Part shown: piece after piece, positions 8,608 through 17,360 of the stretch
Numbering within the stretch: the first letter of the stretch is position 1
Layout: each line of letters starts with the position of its first letter
Assembly (NCBI RefSeq): GCF_001594145.1
Contig: NZ_LVCF01000004.1
Coordinates: 1-64,000, forward strand
From: Branchiibius sp. NY16-3462-2
GTDB taxonomy: Bacteria; Actinomycetota; Actinomycetes; Actinomycetales; Dermatophilaceae
Length of the DNA: 64,000 nt
Reading direction: 5' to 3'
Translations under genes and position numbers: made by a program
Notes under the pieces: generated by a model
Told to the model about the DNA's origin: nothing
The model's database searches: none
Seen by the model: the letters and a program-made list of their open reading frames with translations, nothing else

Positions 8608-9648
8608 ATGAGCCAGTTCGAGGTCCCTACCGTCGACATCTCGGCGTACGTCGGGGACGGCACCCCCGAGCAGCGCGCCCTCGTGGCCCAGCAGATCGAC
8701 GCGGCTTGTCGCTCCGTCGGATTCATCCAGATCGTCGGCCACGGGATCCCGCCGCAAACGGCGGCCGGATTGGCCTCGGCGATGGACGACTTCTTCGGGC
8801 TGCCGTTGCCGGACAAGAAACAGTGGATCCGTCCCGCCGCTGAGAACCGGGGCTATACGCCCCCGAAATCGGAGACGCTGGCGCTGAGCCTGGGGGTGCA
8901 GTCGGAGAAGCGGATGAAGGACTTCTTCGAGGCGTTCAATGTGGGGTCCAGTGCGTCTGACTACCCGGGCGATCAGTTGCAGGACGGTCACTACGCCGAG
9001 AACACCTGGCCAGCCGTCCCGGGTTTCCAGGAGCGGGTCGATGCCTGGCGCGACGAGGTAGCGCGGGTCGCCCGGACCATGGTCGCGATCTTCGAAGACG
9101 CGCTGTCGTTGGCACCGGGATCGCTCGCGGCGTTGGCGCAGCATCCGATCGAGGTGCTGCGGATGAACAACTACGCGCTGCCGTCCGGGACCAACGTCGA
9201 GGTCGACGAGGATCTGATCGGGATGGGCGAGCACACCGACTACGGCATCGTCACGTTGCTGTGGGCCGACCAGGTCAAGGGGCTGCAGGTGCTGCACGAC
9301 GGCAGCTGGCACGACGTCAGCCCGGCCGACGGCGCGCTGCTGATCAACCTGGGTGACCTGACGACCCGCCTCACCAACGAGCAGTGGCTCTCCACCCTGC
9401 ACCGGGTCAAACCGCCGATCGTCAACGGCACCATCGAGCGGCGGCGCTCGGCTGCCTACTTCTTCGATGCCGACGCGGAAGCCGTTGTGGGACCGTGGGA
9501 TTCGTTCGTGTCGGCGGATCGGCCGCGGCTGTACGACGACGTCACCGTTGATGAGCACATCCGCGCCAAGTTGGCCGGTTCGCGGGCCGGCGTGCGCAAC
9601 GTGGCCGCGCAGCGGGAGAACGCCCGGGTGACAGCGACCCTGGCCTAG
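8608..9648 (+). CDS. 2-oxoglutarate/Fe(II)-dependent oxygenase (IPNS-like)
   Basis: 346 aa, isopenicillin-N-synthase-like family. The DIOX_N part opens VPTVDISAYVGDG and includes GFIQIVGHGIP. The iron ligands are H209 and D211 (GEHTDYG) and H265 (LHRV), and the 2-oxoglutarate-binding RxS is R280-S-282-type in ERRRSAAYFF. The start at ATG 8608 is chosen because GGAG lies six bases before it; an earlier GTG at 8569 has no such site. Substrate unknown. It follows iclR by 50 bp in the same direction and may belong to its regulon, but I see no operator here. Confidence 0.88.
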   Translation: MSQFEVPTVDISAYVGDGTPEQRALVAQQIDAACRSVGFIQIVGHGIPPQTAAGLASAMDDFFGLPLPDKKQWIRPAAENRGYTPPKSETLALSLGVQSEKRMKDFFEAFNVGSSASDYPGDQLQDGHYAENTWPAVPGFQERVDAWRDEVARVARTMVAIFEDALSLAPGSLAALAQHPIEVLRMNNYALPSGTNVEVDEDLIGMGEHTDYGIVTLLWADQVKGLQVLHDGSWHDVSPADGALLINLGDLTTRLTNEQWLSTLHRVKPPIVNGTIERRRSAAYFFDADAEAVVGPWDSFVSADRPRLYDDVTVDEHIRAKLAGSRAGVRNVAAQRENARVTATLA

Positions 9649-9651
9649 CCC

Positions 9652-10758
9652 GTGGGCAGGGCGAGCGGACACGTGAACTCCTTGTCGCCGTACGTCGATC
9701 GGATCCTTGCGCTCGGGTCGGCCGGGACGCACCCGGCAGGTACGGCGATCGGTGTCCAACGCGGTGACCAACGGGAGGTCGCTTGGGGCGGCTGGGCGCT
9801 CCTGCCAACGGAGAGCGACCCGGGTGTTCCGATGTGGCGCGAGGTGCTCTTCGATCTGGCCTCGGTCACGAAACTGGCTGTGACGACGACGCTTTCGATG
9901 CAACTGGTCGCCGCGGGCGAGTTGTCGCTGGAAGCCCCGGTCGCGTCGTACCTGCCGGCCTTCCCGCATCCGCAGATCACGGTCGAGCAATTGCTCACGC
10001 ACACAGCGGGACTCAAGGCCTGGTGGCCGCTCTACTGCGTGCCGGACGATCCGATCGCGACCATCTGCGCGCTGCCGCTGGCCGCCGAGCCGGGCACGCG
10101 ATTCGACTATTCCGACCTCGGCGTTCTGCTGGCAGGGGCCGTGGTCTCAGCGGTGATCGGGCAGTCACTGGAGGTCGCCTTCGCCGAGCGGGTCGCCGGG
10201 CCACTGGGGTTGGCGGCGCGGTTCGGCCCGCTGGATCCGGCACTCGCGGCAGCGTCGGCTGACAGCGACGGGTACGAGTACGCCATGCTGGCGACCGGTA
10301 CACCGCACCCAGTTCCGTTCGGGCCCAATGATTATGGCGGATGGCGCACCGGTGTCGTGCGCGGCGAGGTCGCGGACGGGAACGCGACCCATGCCTTTGG
10401 GGGAGTCGCCGCGCACGCTGGCCTGTTCGCGTCCATTGATGACCTGGTGACGCTGGGATCGGCGCTGCGCTCGGGGTTCGTGCCTGGGTCGGTGCTCGCC
10501 CGTTTCGCCCGACCCTCGCCGGTGAATCCGGCTCAGGCTGTTGGCTTCCGCCGACGGATCCTGCCCGGCGGCGGGGTGGCTTTGGAACACCCGGGTTTCA
10601 CCGGCAGCTACCTCGGGTTCGCGCTCGACGAGCCTCTGGTGGTCGCCGCGGCCGCAACCCGGCTGCACGGAACGGTCGGGCCGCTGCTTCCGCAAGCCCT
10701 TCCGGACACGATCGCGACGGCCGACGTGGTGCAGGTGGCCTGGCAAGCAGCCGGGTGA
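9652..10758 (+). CDS. Serine hydrolase of the class C beta-lactamase/esterase family
   Basis: 368 aa. The acylation motif SxxK is S71-V-T-K74 in DLASVTKL, and the second motif is Y153-S-D in FDYSDLG, with HTAGL before it. These mark the beta-lactamase-related (EstB/PBP4-like) group, which includes esterases, peptidases and real beta-lactamases. There is no signal peptide, so a cytoplasmic esterase or amidase role is more likely than antibiotic resistance. The GTG at 9652 starts 3 bp after the oxygenase stop. An alternative GTG at 9673 is possible. Confidence 0.82.
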   Translation: MGRASGHVNSLSPYVDRILALGSAGTHPAGTAIGVQRGDQREVAWGGWALLPTESDPGVPMWREVLFDLASVTKLAVTTTLSMQLVAAGELSLEAPVASYLPAFPHPQITVEQLLTHTAGLKAWWPLYCVPDDPIATICALPLAAEPGTRFDYSDLGVLLAGAVVSAVIGQSLEVAFAERVAGPLGLAARFGPLDPALAAASADSDGYEYAMLATGTPHPVPFGPNDYGGWRTGVVRGEVADGNATHAFGGVAAHAGLFASIDDLVTLGSALRSGFVPGSVLARFARPSPVNPAQAVGFRRRILPGGGVALEHPGFTGSYLGFALDEPLVVAAAATRLHGTVGPLLPQALPDTIATADVVQVAWQAAG

Positions 10759-10840
10759 GATGTCCGTGCAGTGCGCTGTGCTGCCTCCTCATTCGTGACC
10801 GCCGTACCCCCGCGGCGGCCGCACAGCAGGAGGTACGGAG

Positions 10841-11362
10841 ATGGAAACAGCACTGACCGGCGTGATCGGGATGAGCGATCTGATGCACGCGATGCGGACC
10901 GAGACCCGGCGCATCATGGACGCGGCCGATGGAGATCTGCTCCTGGAGCACTCAATGATCCTGGACCGGCTGATCGATGCCGAGCTGCTGACCAGCGGGG
11001 AGTCCGAACAACTGCTCGACATCTTCCGACGGGTGCAGGAGGCGGGCGAACCCAAACACGATCCGGCGGCGGCCTACTTCGCGGTGCAGGCGATCTACGA
11101 CAAGATCGCGGCGGATCCGGCGGTCAGTCCGGTGGCCGTGGTCATCGCCGGGGCGGGGCTCGGCAGCTTCCAGGTCAGCCCCGGCGAAGACGGTGGGTCC
11201 GTGGTGGGTGTTGCCCGGATGAGCCACGGTCAGCAACTGGCCGGGATCGGTGCGGCGATCGGCACGATCCTGGGCGGCGTCGCCGGAGGAGTTCTCGGTG
11301 GCGCGATCGGCGGCTACCTCGGCAGCATGCTCGATGAGAAGAAGGACAAGAAAAAGACCTGA
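10841..11362 (+). CDS. Glycine-zipper protein, unknown function
   Basis: 173 aa with a strong AGGAGG site before ATG 10841. The first 110 residues are helical and charged (MRTETRRIMDAADGDLLLEHS). A middle part is GAGLGSFQVSPGEDGGS, and the end (about residues 133-163) is a glycine zipper, GIGAAIGTILGGVAGGVLGG and so on, that could form a membrane hairpin. The tail DEKKDKKKT is highly charged. I recognise no family. It converges with the Tad-region membrane protein ending at 11373. Confidence 0.75.
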   Translation: METALTGVIGMSDLMHAMRTETRRIMDAADGDLLLEHSMILDRLIDAELLTSGESEQLLDIFRRVQEAGEPKHDPAAAYFAVQAIYDKIAADPAVSPVAVVIAGAGLGSFQVSPGEDGGSVVGVARMSHGQQLAGIGAAIGTILGGVAGGVLGGAIGGYLGSMLDEKKDKKKT

Positions 11363-11372
11363 CGGGGCCGCG

Positions 11373-11822
11373 CTAGAGCGACCAGGCCTGTGTGCGGGCA
11401 CGACGGGTCTCCAGTTGACCGCGCACCCAGGCACCGAGCAGGGCGCCAGCACACAGAACGACGCAGCTCAGAGCAGCCCAGAACAGTTGCAACGGGACGT
11501 TGAGCTCGACCCCGCGATGGACGGCGGCGACGGCGCCGAGAGCCAGGGTGAGCAGGCTGGCCGCTGCGGAAGCGACAAGGGCAGGGCGCCACCCGAGGCG
11601 GAACAGCAGGCCGTTCGCCAGGCCGGCAACGCCGTACGCCAGGCAGGTGGCGACCGCGAGGACCACCAGGGGCGACGTGCTGGCGGTGCCGTCGGCTCCG
11701 CTCAGGAACGGTCGCGCGACTCTGGGTAGCAACAAGGCCGGGGCAAGGAAGCCCACCGCCATCATGCAGAAGCCCCGCAGCAGGACAGACCCAGCGGAAG
11801 GTTCGGTTCGGTCAGCGTTCAT
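11373..11822 (-). CDS. Small four-helix membrane protein, module copy A
   Basis: 149 aa with AGGAGG just before ATG 11822. Four hydrophobic segments are visible (about residues 15-35, 48-68, 75-95 and 105-128), starting LLRGFCMMAVGFLAPALLL. It is the last gene of the long Tad-region series and follows a lipoprotein by 25 bp. The other copy of the module (28826-29254) has the same kind of protein: similar length, four segments, and a position beside a similar lipoprotein. Role unknown; perhaps handling or anchoring of the large prepilin-headed protein. Confidence 0.75.
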   Translation of the reverse strand: MNADRTEPSAGSVLLRGFCMMAVGFLAPALLLPRVARPFLSGADGTASTSPLVVLAVATCLAYGVAGLANGLLFRLGWRPALVASAAASLLTLALGAVAAVHRGVELNVPLQLFWAALSCVVLCAGALLGAWVRGQLETRRARTQAWSL

Positions 11823-11847
11823 CGGTCCTCCTGGGTGGCGGGGAAGC

Positions 11848-12384
11848 TCAGTGGTAGGTCTTGAACTGCAGGTTCTCCTGGATGTGGGAGGCCACATCGG
11901 GATCCACCTGCGTACCGGTGATGGTCAGGGCCGCCGACTTCGGATACGGCCACTGGGTCGCGACGATCCATACCCCGTGTTTGGTGCTGGAGCCGTCGGT
12001 GTAGGTGAATTCGCGGGCCACTGCGTCGTGCGCGCCGTTGACGGTGATGCGATTGGTGGTCCCCGGCTGGTAACCGCTGAGGCCGACCGTCGCCGGAAGG
12101 TCGAGCCGGGCCAGCGCGGTGTAGGCGCCACTGTCGTCACCCAGTTCACCGGCGGCCTGCAGTTGCATGCCATCACCCGAGTACCTCACGGTGAACGGCT
12201 TGCTGGCGTCGCTCGACTTCTTCCAGCTCTGCGGCACTTGGAAGATCAAGTGACCCTCGGTGACCTCGACGTACTCCACCTGCCCACCCCCACCGGGTTC
12301 GGGCCCGGTCGTCGACGAACTGCACGCACTCGTGAAGAGCACGCCACACACAGCCAGCGCAGCAGTTGCGGCGGTGATGCGCAT
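11848..12384 (-). CDS. Secreted lipoprotein, module copy A
   Basis: 178 aa. A lipobox is visible (LFTSAC, Cys at about residue 22) after a short hydrophobic signal, followed by a Ser/Thr/Gly linker. The folded part opens with LIFQVPQSWKKSS, and the paralogue at 28203-28829 has FQIQVPASWQDN at the same place. ATG 12384 shares one base with the stop of the large prepilin-headed gene (TGATG), so translation is coupled. Probable partner of that protein on the outer face of the membrane. Confidence 0.82.
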   Translation of the reverse strand: MRITAATAALAVCGVLFTSACSSSTTGPEPGGGGQVEYVEVTEGHLIFQVPQSWKKSSDASKPFTVRYSGDGMQLQAAGELGDDSGAYTALARLDLPATVGLSGYQPGTTNRITVNGAHDAVAREFTYTDGSSTKHGVWIVATQWPYPKSAALTITGTQVDPDVASHIQENLQFKTYH

Positions 12385-13829
12385 CAGTTGCCCCCTGTGA
12401 CGCAATCGGAGTAGGCAACCGGCTCGCGCTTCCCGGAGGAGTCGGGTGCTCCCAAGTAGGAGGCCGCGGTTGCCTGTGACTCAGAGTCTTCCAAGCTGAA
12501 GTCGAAGCCCAACGCGACGCCAACCTTGACGTTCAACCCGAACGCTGTCGTGTCCTTCACGTTGTCATAGGTTACGGCGCTGACTCTGGCGCGGTCGTGC
12601 ATGAGCTGTTGGAACGGGTCCTTCGGATCGGCGTACGACGGGTCGATCCCGCCCGCGGCGATGGCGCCGGCCCACGAGTAGTTCGTGTCACCGCCCAGCC
12701 AGTTGGTGATGGTCTGCTGTGCCGCTGTGTCATTCGCGTCGATGGACAGATCAGTTGTGATGACGGTGGCCTTCGTCTTGTCGGTGCTGGTCAGGATGCT
12801 GCCGTCGCCGCCGCTCTTCTTGCCGTTCTGGGTGTCACCGGATGCCGACGATCCGCCGGAGATCCCGCCCTCGGTGGTGCTCACGAACTTCAGACCCACC
12901 ACCTTGCCGTCCTTGTTCTTGGTGATCGCCATCGTCACGTCGGCGGCGCCCTGGGTGCCCCACGTGGCAGTCCACAGCTGCGACCCCACGCTGGCGTCGA
13001 TGCCCAGGGAGGTGGTGTACGTCGTGTCCCCGGTCAGGTTGTCGGTGTTGACGGCCCACTGTGAGTTGAGGCCGATCTTGCCAACGACCTGGGAGGCGGG
13101 GACGGACTCACCGGTTTTGTTCTCGCCGGTTCCCGTTTTATTGGTCAGGCTGATCCCCAACTCGCCGGAGACATCGCCGGTGAGTTTGATGTTGGTCATC
13201 TGCGAGTCCGGGTCCCTCGGCGGGTCCGCGCAGCCGCCGAACGCACAGTAGATGGCATACCCGGGGCTGTTCTCCATGGCGGCCTGGTCGGCGAGATAGT
13301 GCTCCAGACCCGTCCGGAACTCCTCCGCTTTCTTCTTCCCGTCGGGACCGCTGAAGCTCCACGTGGACCCGTAGTCGAACTCCAGGCCGGCCCCGAAATT
13401 GACCTTGGCGCCCGCTTCGAGTTTGCCGAACGTCGCGTCCGCTCCGACGCCGCCGGTGGCCCCGACGCTGCCGCCGTCGGTGGCGGTCAGCTCCACGGAA
13501 CCGTCACTGTAGACGGTCTCGACCAGACCGGCGTTGTCCCCGATCTCGATGAAGAAGATCTTGACCTTCGAGTTGTACGACTGGCCCTTTTCGTTGAACT
13601 TGCACTTATCAGGCTGGAAGTCCTTGTCGGTCTTTCCCCCGGAGGGTGCCGGTCCACACGTGCCGTCGCTGCGCAGGATGCTGTTGACGGCCTTGCACAT
13701 GGCCACTTTGACCGAGTTGTCCTTGGTCACTGCCAGCACGACGGCCGCGACCAGCATCGCGGCGAGCACGATCGCACCGATGTACTCGAGGCTGGATACC
13801 CCTCGCTCAGCCGCGCTCCGCCTGGTCAC
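12384..13829 (-). CDS. Large surface protein with a prepilin head, copy A
   Basis: 481 aa. The N-terminus has a type IV/Flp prepilin site, ERG-VSSLE, with Glu at +5, followed by a 22-residue hydrophobic helix. Flp pilins end soon after this helix, but here about 440 extracellular residues follow. They are Gly/Thr/Ser-rich with repeated DGGSVGATGGVG-like strands and two early Cys (CKAVN...GTC). A last Cys lies near the C-terminus. No known enzymatic motif is seen. The gene at 29378-30649 is a clear paralogue. Prepilin peptidase would cut it after Gly and the helix could join or cap the pilus. Confidence 0.8.
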   Translation of the reverse strand: MTRRSAAERGVSSLEYIGAIVLAAMLVAAVVLAVTKDNSVKVAMCKAVNSILRSDGTCGPAPSGGKTDKDFQPDKCKFNEKGQSYNSKVKIFFIEIGDNAGLVETVYSDGSVELTATDGGSVGATGGVGADATFGKLEAGAKVNFGAGLEFDYGSTWSFSGPDGKKKAEEFRTGLEHYLADQAAMENSPGYAIYCAFGGCADPPRDPDSQMTNIKLTGDVSGELGISLTNKTGTGENKTGESVPASQVVGKIGLNSQWAVNTDNLTGDTTYTTSLGIDASVGSQLWTATWGTQGAADVTMAITKNKDGKVVGLKFVSTTEGGISGGSSASGDTQNGKKSGGDGSILTSTDKTKATVITTDLSIDANDTAAQQTITNWLGGDTNYSWAGAIAAGGIDPSYADPKDPFQQLMHDRARVSAVTYDNVKDTTAFGLNVKVGVALGFDFSLEDSESQATAASYLGAPDSSGKREPVAYSDCVTGGN

Positions 13830-13873
13830 GCGTGGACCGTATGTCCGTGACGGTGCTCAGCACCCGGGTCGCC

Positions 13874-13893
13874 GGGCCCAAACCCGGGCCCAA
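13874..13893. promoter_or_regulatory. Tandem GGGCCCAA boxes upstream of prepilin-headed gene A
   Basis: GGGCCCAA at 13874-13881 and again at 13886-13893, a 12-bp period. The pair sits 45-64 bp upstream of the start at 13829. The same pair with the same period occurs at 18437-18456 upstream of flp. Candidate activator or regulator site. Confidence 0.4.
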
Positions 13894-13917
13894 ATCGGGC
13901 AGCTCGGGACGCCTCGG

Positions 13918-14499
13918 TCAGCGGGTAATCGGGACCTTGAGGTCGGTGAAGCCCTTGAGGCGCACGGTGATGTCGGTGAGGTTGGCTGGTAGGGCGGGGT
14001 AGGCGGCGGTCATGACCCTGGGTTGGGGGCTGACGGTGCTGGGGGGCGTGCAGACGCATTCGGGTGTTCTGCTGCCGAAGCGGTACGCCGAGAACATGGT
14101 GACGATGTACGCCTTCTTGCCAGCCGTGTCGACGAGGGTCGGCCACGTGGTGGACAGATTCGGTGCCAGGGGAGAGTCCCCGCCCTGGGGTGCGGTGAAC
14201 CAGAAGGTCAGCACGGTGGATTTGGCGCCGGTGCGGACCGAGGAGATGAACACGGTCGCTTGTTTGCCGTTCTTCAGGAAGGTGCTGCTGGTGGCCTGGG
14301 CGATGGATTTGTTCTGGAAATTCAACATGTCCGGGGGCATCGTGGCGCCAGCACCCGGTGTCGCGCTCCCGGTTGCGCTGGAGGAGGTCGGCGGAGCGGG
14401 ACTGCTGGTTTGTTTGGGGTCGCTGCCGGTGCACCCGGTCAGGGTCAGGGCTGCGAGCAGGGTGGTCACGGCGCTGAGTCGCGCGGAGGAGCGTTTCAC
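13918..14499 (-). CDS. Lipoprotein of the OmpA-lipoprotein pair, copy 1
   Basis: 193 aa. Lipobox LTGC after a short signal peptide, then a Ser/Thr/Pro linker to about residue 50. The folded part has PDMLNFQNKSIAQATSS, FWFTAPQG and ECVCTPP with a CxC pair. The copy at 15589-16182 shares PPDLLNYKIDKVAATAKS and CVCTD, so the two are duplicates. It overlaps its OmpA-like partner by 4 nt (ATGA). Function unknown; presumably a surface component associated with pilus export. Confidence 0.82.
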   Translation of the reverse strand: MKRSSARLSAVTTLLAALTLTGCTGSDPKQTSSPAPPTSSSATGSATPGAGATMPPDMLNFQNKSIAQATSSTFLKNGKQATVFISSVRTGAKSTVLTFWFTAPQGGDSPLAPNLSTTWPTLVDTAGKKAYIVTMFSAYRFGSRTPECVCTPPSTVSPQPRVMTAAYPALPANLTDITVRLKGFTDLKVPITR

Positions 14500-15581
14500 T
14501 GGGCACCTCCTGGGTTCGCGAACGACAACGAGACGCGCCGGTTGAGTGCCTTGCCTGCTGCGCTGTCGTTGCTGGCGACCGGGTCGGCTTCGCCCTTGCC
14601 CTGGGCGACCAGGGTGATCCCGGTGGGAACCATCGGCGTGAGCGCGGCCACGACGGCTTGGGCGCGGCGTTTGGACAGGTCCAGGTTGTGTGCCTCGGTG
14701 TTGTCGGAGTCGGTGTAGCCGATCACGTTGACGGTGCCGGTGACCCCGTCGGCCTTCAGGGCGGAGGCGGCTTTGGCAAGGGTGGCGTTGGCTGCGGGAG
14801 TGAGTGCGGCGCTGTCGACGGCGAACAGGATGTCGGAGGCGATGTCAACGGACTTGGTGTCCGATTGGGTGCGGTCGGTGATCTGGCCGCTGAGGTCGCT
14901 GACGGCCTGGGTCAGGGGCAGGATCGACTGGTTGGTGTTGGTCACCTTGGCCAACGCGGGCTGGTCGATGGCCGGCCATCCGGTGCCCACCACAATGGGT
15001 TTGTCCGCTGGCCGGGTGGGCGTCATGGCCCCGTCCTGGACGGAAACGTTGGGGATGATGCTGCCGGCGATGTTCACGTCCACCGTGGAGACGCTGGAGG
15101 GCAGGGTCGGGACCACGTAGTAGAACGCGTACGCCTTGCCCGCGTTGTCGTCGTCCACGTGGCTGCCAAAGTCCCCCTGCGAGCACACGCACCGGTCATC
15201 CGAACCGAGCAGGGTGACGTAGAGCTTCTTCCCTGCCGAGTCCACCACCCCGGCGTTGGTGAGTTGGTCCGTGCCCTTTCCCTTCGCCGAGAGGTCGGCG
15301 GCGGAGTAGATGATGGAGCCCAGGTTGAAGGAGTCAGCACCTTGGGTGCCGGCCGGGAAACCGATGGAGAAGTACACCGCGGTCCCGCCCTGGATCCGCC
15401 GCACCCCGTGCACGGTCACCACCCCTTGCGGCGTCGTCGTGGACCCGGCATACCCGACCTGCACCTGACCCAGGACCGGCACGGTGTTCTCATCGGCGGC
15501 GGTGGCTGTGTCCGTCAGGCCTAACGAAGCGGTCACCACCGCCACAGCGGCAGCAGCGATGCGGCGGGTGGAGGTTCTCAT
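14496..15581 (-). CDS. OmpA-family peptidoglycan-binding protein, copy 1
   Basis: 361 aa. Signal peptide to about residue 28 (AAAVAVVTASLGLTDTATAA), then a domain with VTVHGVRRIQGGTAVYFS and a C-terminal OmpA-like domain (about residues 235-361). The latter contains the peptidoglycan-binding pattern GYTDSDNTEAHNLDLSKRRA and NRRVSL. In a monoderm the domain should hold the protein in the cell wall. It is nearly the same length and layout as the copy at 16179-17264. A wall anchor or channel lining for the Tad pilus is a reasonable inference. Confidence 0.9.
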   Translation of the reverse strand: MRTSTRRIAAAAVAVVTASLGLTDTATAADENTVPVLGQVQVGYAGSTTTPQGVVTVHGVRRIQGGTAVYFSIGFPAGTQGADSFNLGSIIYSAADLSAKGKGTDQLTNAGVVDSAGKKLYVTLLGSDDRCVCSQGDFGSHVDDDNAGKAYAFYYVVPTLPSSVSTVDVNIAGSIIPNVSVQDGAMTPTRPADKPIVVGTGWPAIDQPALAKVTNTNQSILPLTQAVSDLSGQITDRTQSDTKSVDIASDILFAVDSAALTPAANATLAKAASALKADGVTGTVNVIGYTDSDNTEAHNLDLSKRRAQAVVAALTPMVPTGITLVAQGKGEADPVASNDSAAGKALNRRVSLSFANPGGAQ

Positions 15582-15588
15582 ACGTTGC

Positions 15589-16182
15589 TCAGCGGGTGAG
15601 GGGAACCGTGAGGTCGGGGAATCCGGAGAGACGGAAGGTGACCTGCGACAGGCCGGCGGGCAGCGGCGGGTATTGCGCGGTCAGCACGCGGCGGGTGGGT
15701 TCGATCATGTTGACGTCGGTGCAGACGCAGAAGGTTCCCTTCTGGACGCCGGTGAAGGTGTTGACCCCGTACCTGTTCTTGGTGCCGGCGTCGATGAGGC
15801 CGGGCCAGGTCTCCGGGCGGCTGGAGGAGATCGGCGAGGCCCACGGCGTGCCAGTAGTTACCCAGAAGGTGAGCACGGTGGTGTCGGGGGTGGCTCTGAT
15901 CGAGGCGACCGACAATGTGGCCTCGGCGTGGTTGCTGAGGAATGCCGTGCTTTTGGCGGTAGCCGCGACCTTGTCGATCTTGTAGTTGAGCAAATCCGGC
16001 GGCACGGTGGCGGTGGGGGTGGCCGACCCCGTTCCTTGGCTGGTGGTGCTCGTGCCGTTACCAGTGGGTGCGGAGGTGGGATCGTTCGTGCCGCCACCGC
16101 CGGTGCACGCAGTCAGGCTGAGGCTCGCGGCCAGCGCCAGGAGCGCGGTGCCACGAAGGGCTTGCTGGACGGACCGGGTCAC
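15589..16182 (-). CDS. Lipoprotein of the OmpA-lipoprotein pair, copy 2
   Basis: 197 aa. Signal and lipobox LTACTGGGG (Cys about residue 26), then a Thr/Ser-rich linker. The body follows the same plan as copy 1: PPDLLNYKIDKVAATAKS, FWVTTGTPW, FCVCTDVN with a CxC, and a C-terminal SGFPDLTVPLTR that matches KGFTDLKVPITR in copy 1. Overlaps its OmpA partner by 4 nt and precedes the next OmpA copy by 7 bp. Confidence 0.82.
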   Translation of the reverse strand: MTRSVQQALRGTALLALAASLSLTACTGGGGTNDPTSAPTGNGTSTTSQGTGSATPTATVPPDLLNYKIDKVAATAKSTAFLSNHAEATLSVASIRATPDTTVLTFWVTTGTPWASPISSSRPETWPGLIDAGTKNRYGVNTFTGVQKGTFCVCTDVNMIEPTRRVLTAQYPPLPAGLSQVTFRLSGFPDLTVPLTR

Positions 16183-17264
16183 TGGCCGGCCCCCTTGAAC
16201 GAGAGGGAGACCCGCCGGTTGAGCGCCTTACCGGCGTCGGTGTCGTTGCTGGCGACCGGGTCCGCTTCGCCCTTGCCCTGGGCGACGAGCGTGATCCCGG
16301 CGGGAACCATCGGCTGGAGGGCGGTGACCACGGCCTGGGCGCGGCGCTTGGACAGATCGAGGTTGTGCGCCTCGGTGTTATCGGAGTCGGTGTAGCCGAT
16401 CACGTTGACCGTTCCTGTGATCCGGTCGGCCTTCAGCCCGGCGGCGGCCTTGGCCAAGGTGGCGTTGGCCGCGGGAGAGAGTGCGGCGCTATCGACGGCG
16501 AACAACACATCGGAGGCGATGTCGACCGATGTGGTGTCGGACTTGGTGCGCGTCGTCAGCTGTCCGGAGGTGACTTGTTGGGTCAGGGCGTAGATCGAGG
16601 TGTTCGGGTCGGTCACGCTGCTCAGGGCGCTCTGGTCGATGGCCGGCCAGCCCTTGCCGAGCGCGATGGGCTCATCAGCAGACACGGTGGGCGTCATTGC
16701 CCCGTCCTGCACCGGGACGTCGGGGATCACTTTGTCGCCGATCACCACGTCGAGGTTCTTCACCGACGACGGCAGCTGCGGCAGCACGACGTACATGACG
16801 AATGCGGTTCCCGCGGAGTCGCTTTTGGCGTGCTCCAGCACGCTGCCGTGCGAGCACACACACCGGTTGCCGCTAGCCAGCAGGGCGCTGTAGACCTTTT
16901 TTCCCGACTGGTCGACGGCAGCGACGATGCCCAGATCGTCACGCGCCGAGTTGCGACCGGACGCAGCATACTTGCGGAACTGGTCGACCAGGGACAGCGA
17001 ATAGTTCAACGTCGACGGGTCCGCGGTCCCGGCGGGGAATCCGGCGGAGAAGTACACCGCTGTGCCACCGGGGATCCGGCGCACCCCGTGCACAGTGAGG
17101 ACCGCTTCCGGGGACTGGGGATTGATCGTGCCCCGGCTGATCGCCTGGCCCAGGACCGGGATCGCTGTGTCGTCGACGGCCCGGGCGGGTGCGACCCACC
17201 ATCCCGTAGCGACGGTGGCAGCGCAGACCACGGCCGCAAGTCGTCTGACACGCCTGGTAGTCAC
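16179..17264 (-). CDS. OmpA-family peptidoglycan-binding protein, copy 2
   Basis: 361 aa from the GTG at 17264, which has AGGAGA seven bases upstream. This start gives exactly the length of copy 1 and a normal signal peptide (RRLAAVVCAATVATGWWVA). Earlier in-frame starts would only add a non-signal extension. The OmpA-like end contains GYTDSDNTEAHNLDLSKRRA and NRRVSLSF, almost identical to copy 1. The middle region (CVCSHGS) is more diverged. It follows the TadG-like gene. Confidence 0.9.
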   Translation of the reverse strand: MTTRRVRRLAAVVCAATVATGWWVAPARAVDDTAIPVLGQAISRGTINPQSPEAVLTVHGVRRIPGGTAVYFSAGFPAGTADPSTLNYSLSLVDQFRKYAASGRNSARDDLGIVAAVDQSGKKVYSALLASGNRCVCSHGSVLEHAKSDSAGTAFVMYVVLPQLPSSVKNLDVVIGDKVIPDVPVQDGAMTPTVSADEPIALGKGWPAIDQSALSSVTDPNTSIYALTQQVTSGQLTTRTKSDTTSVDIASDVLFAVDSAALSPAANATLAKAAAGLKADRITGTVNVIGYTDSDNTEAHNLDLSKRRAQAVVTALQPMVPAGITLVAQGKGEADPVASNDTDAGKALNRRVSLSFKGAGQ

Positions 17265-17360
17265 GAGCGGTTCTCCTGCTGGATCGATAGGAATGCGGTC
17301 TTCAGGCAACGGTTGTCGACCATAGCCGAGGTTCGCTGCACGAATCGTTCTGGCCATCGG

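Noticed and set aside
9652..10758. Antibiotic-resistance beta-lactamase
   Set aside because: The SxxK and Y-S-D motifs fit the wide esterase/peptidase group, and there is no export signal.
10759..10840. Hairpin hiding the AGGAGG site of the glycine-zipper gene
   Set aside because: CCTCCT can pair with AGGAGG, but the flanking bases do not extend the stem, so it is weak.
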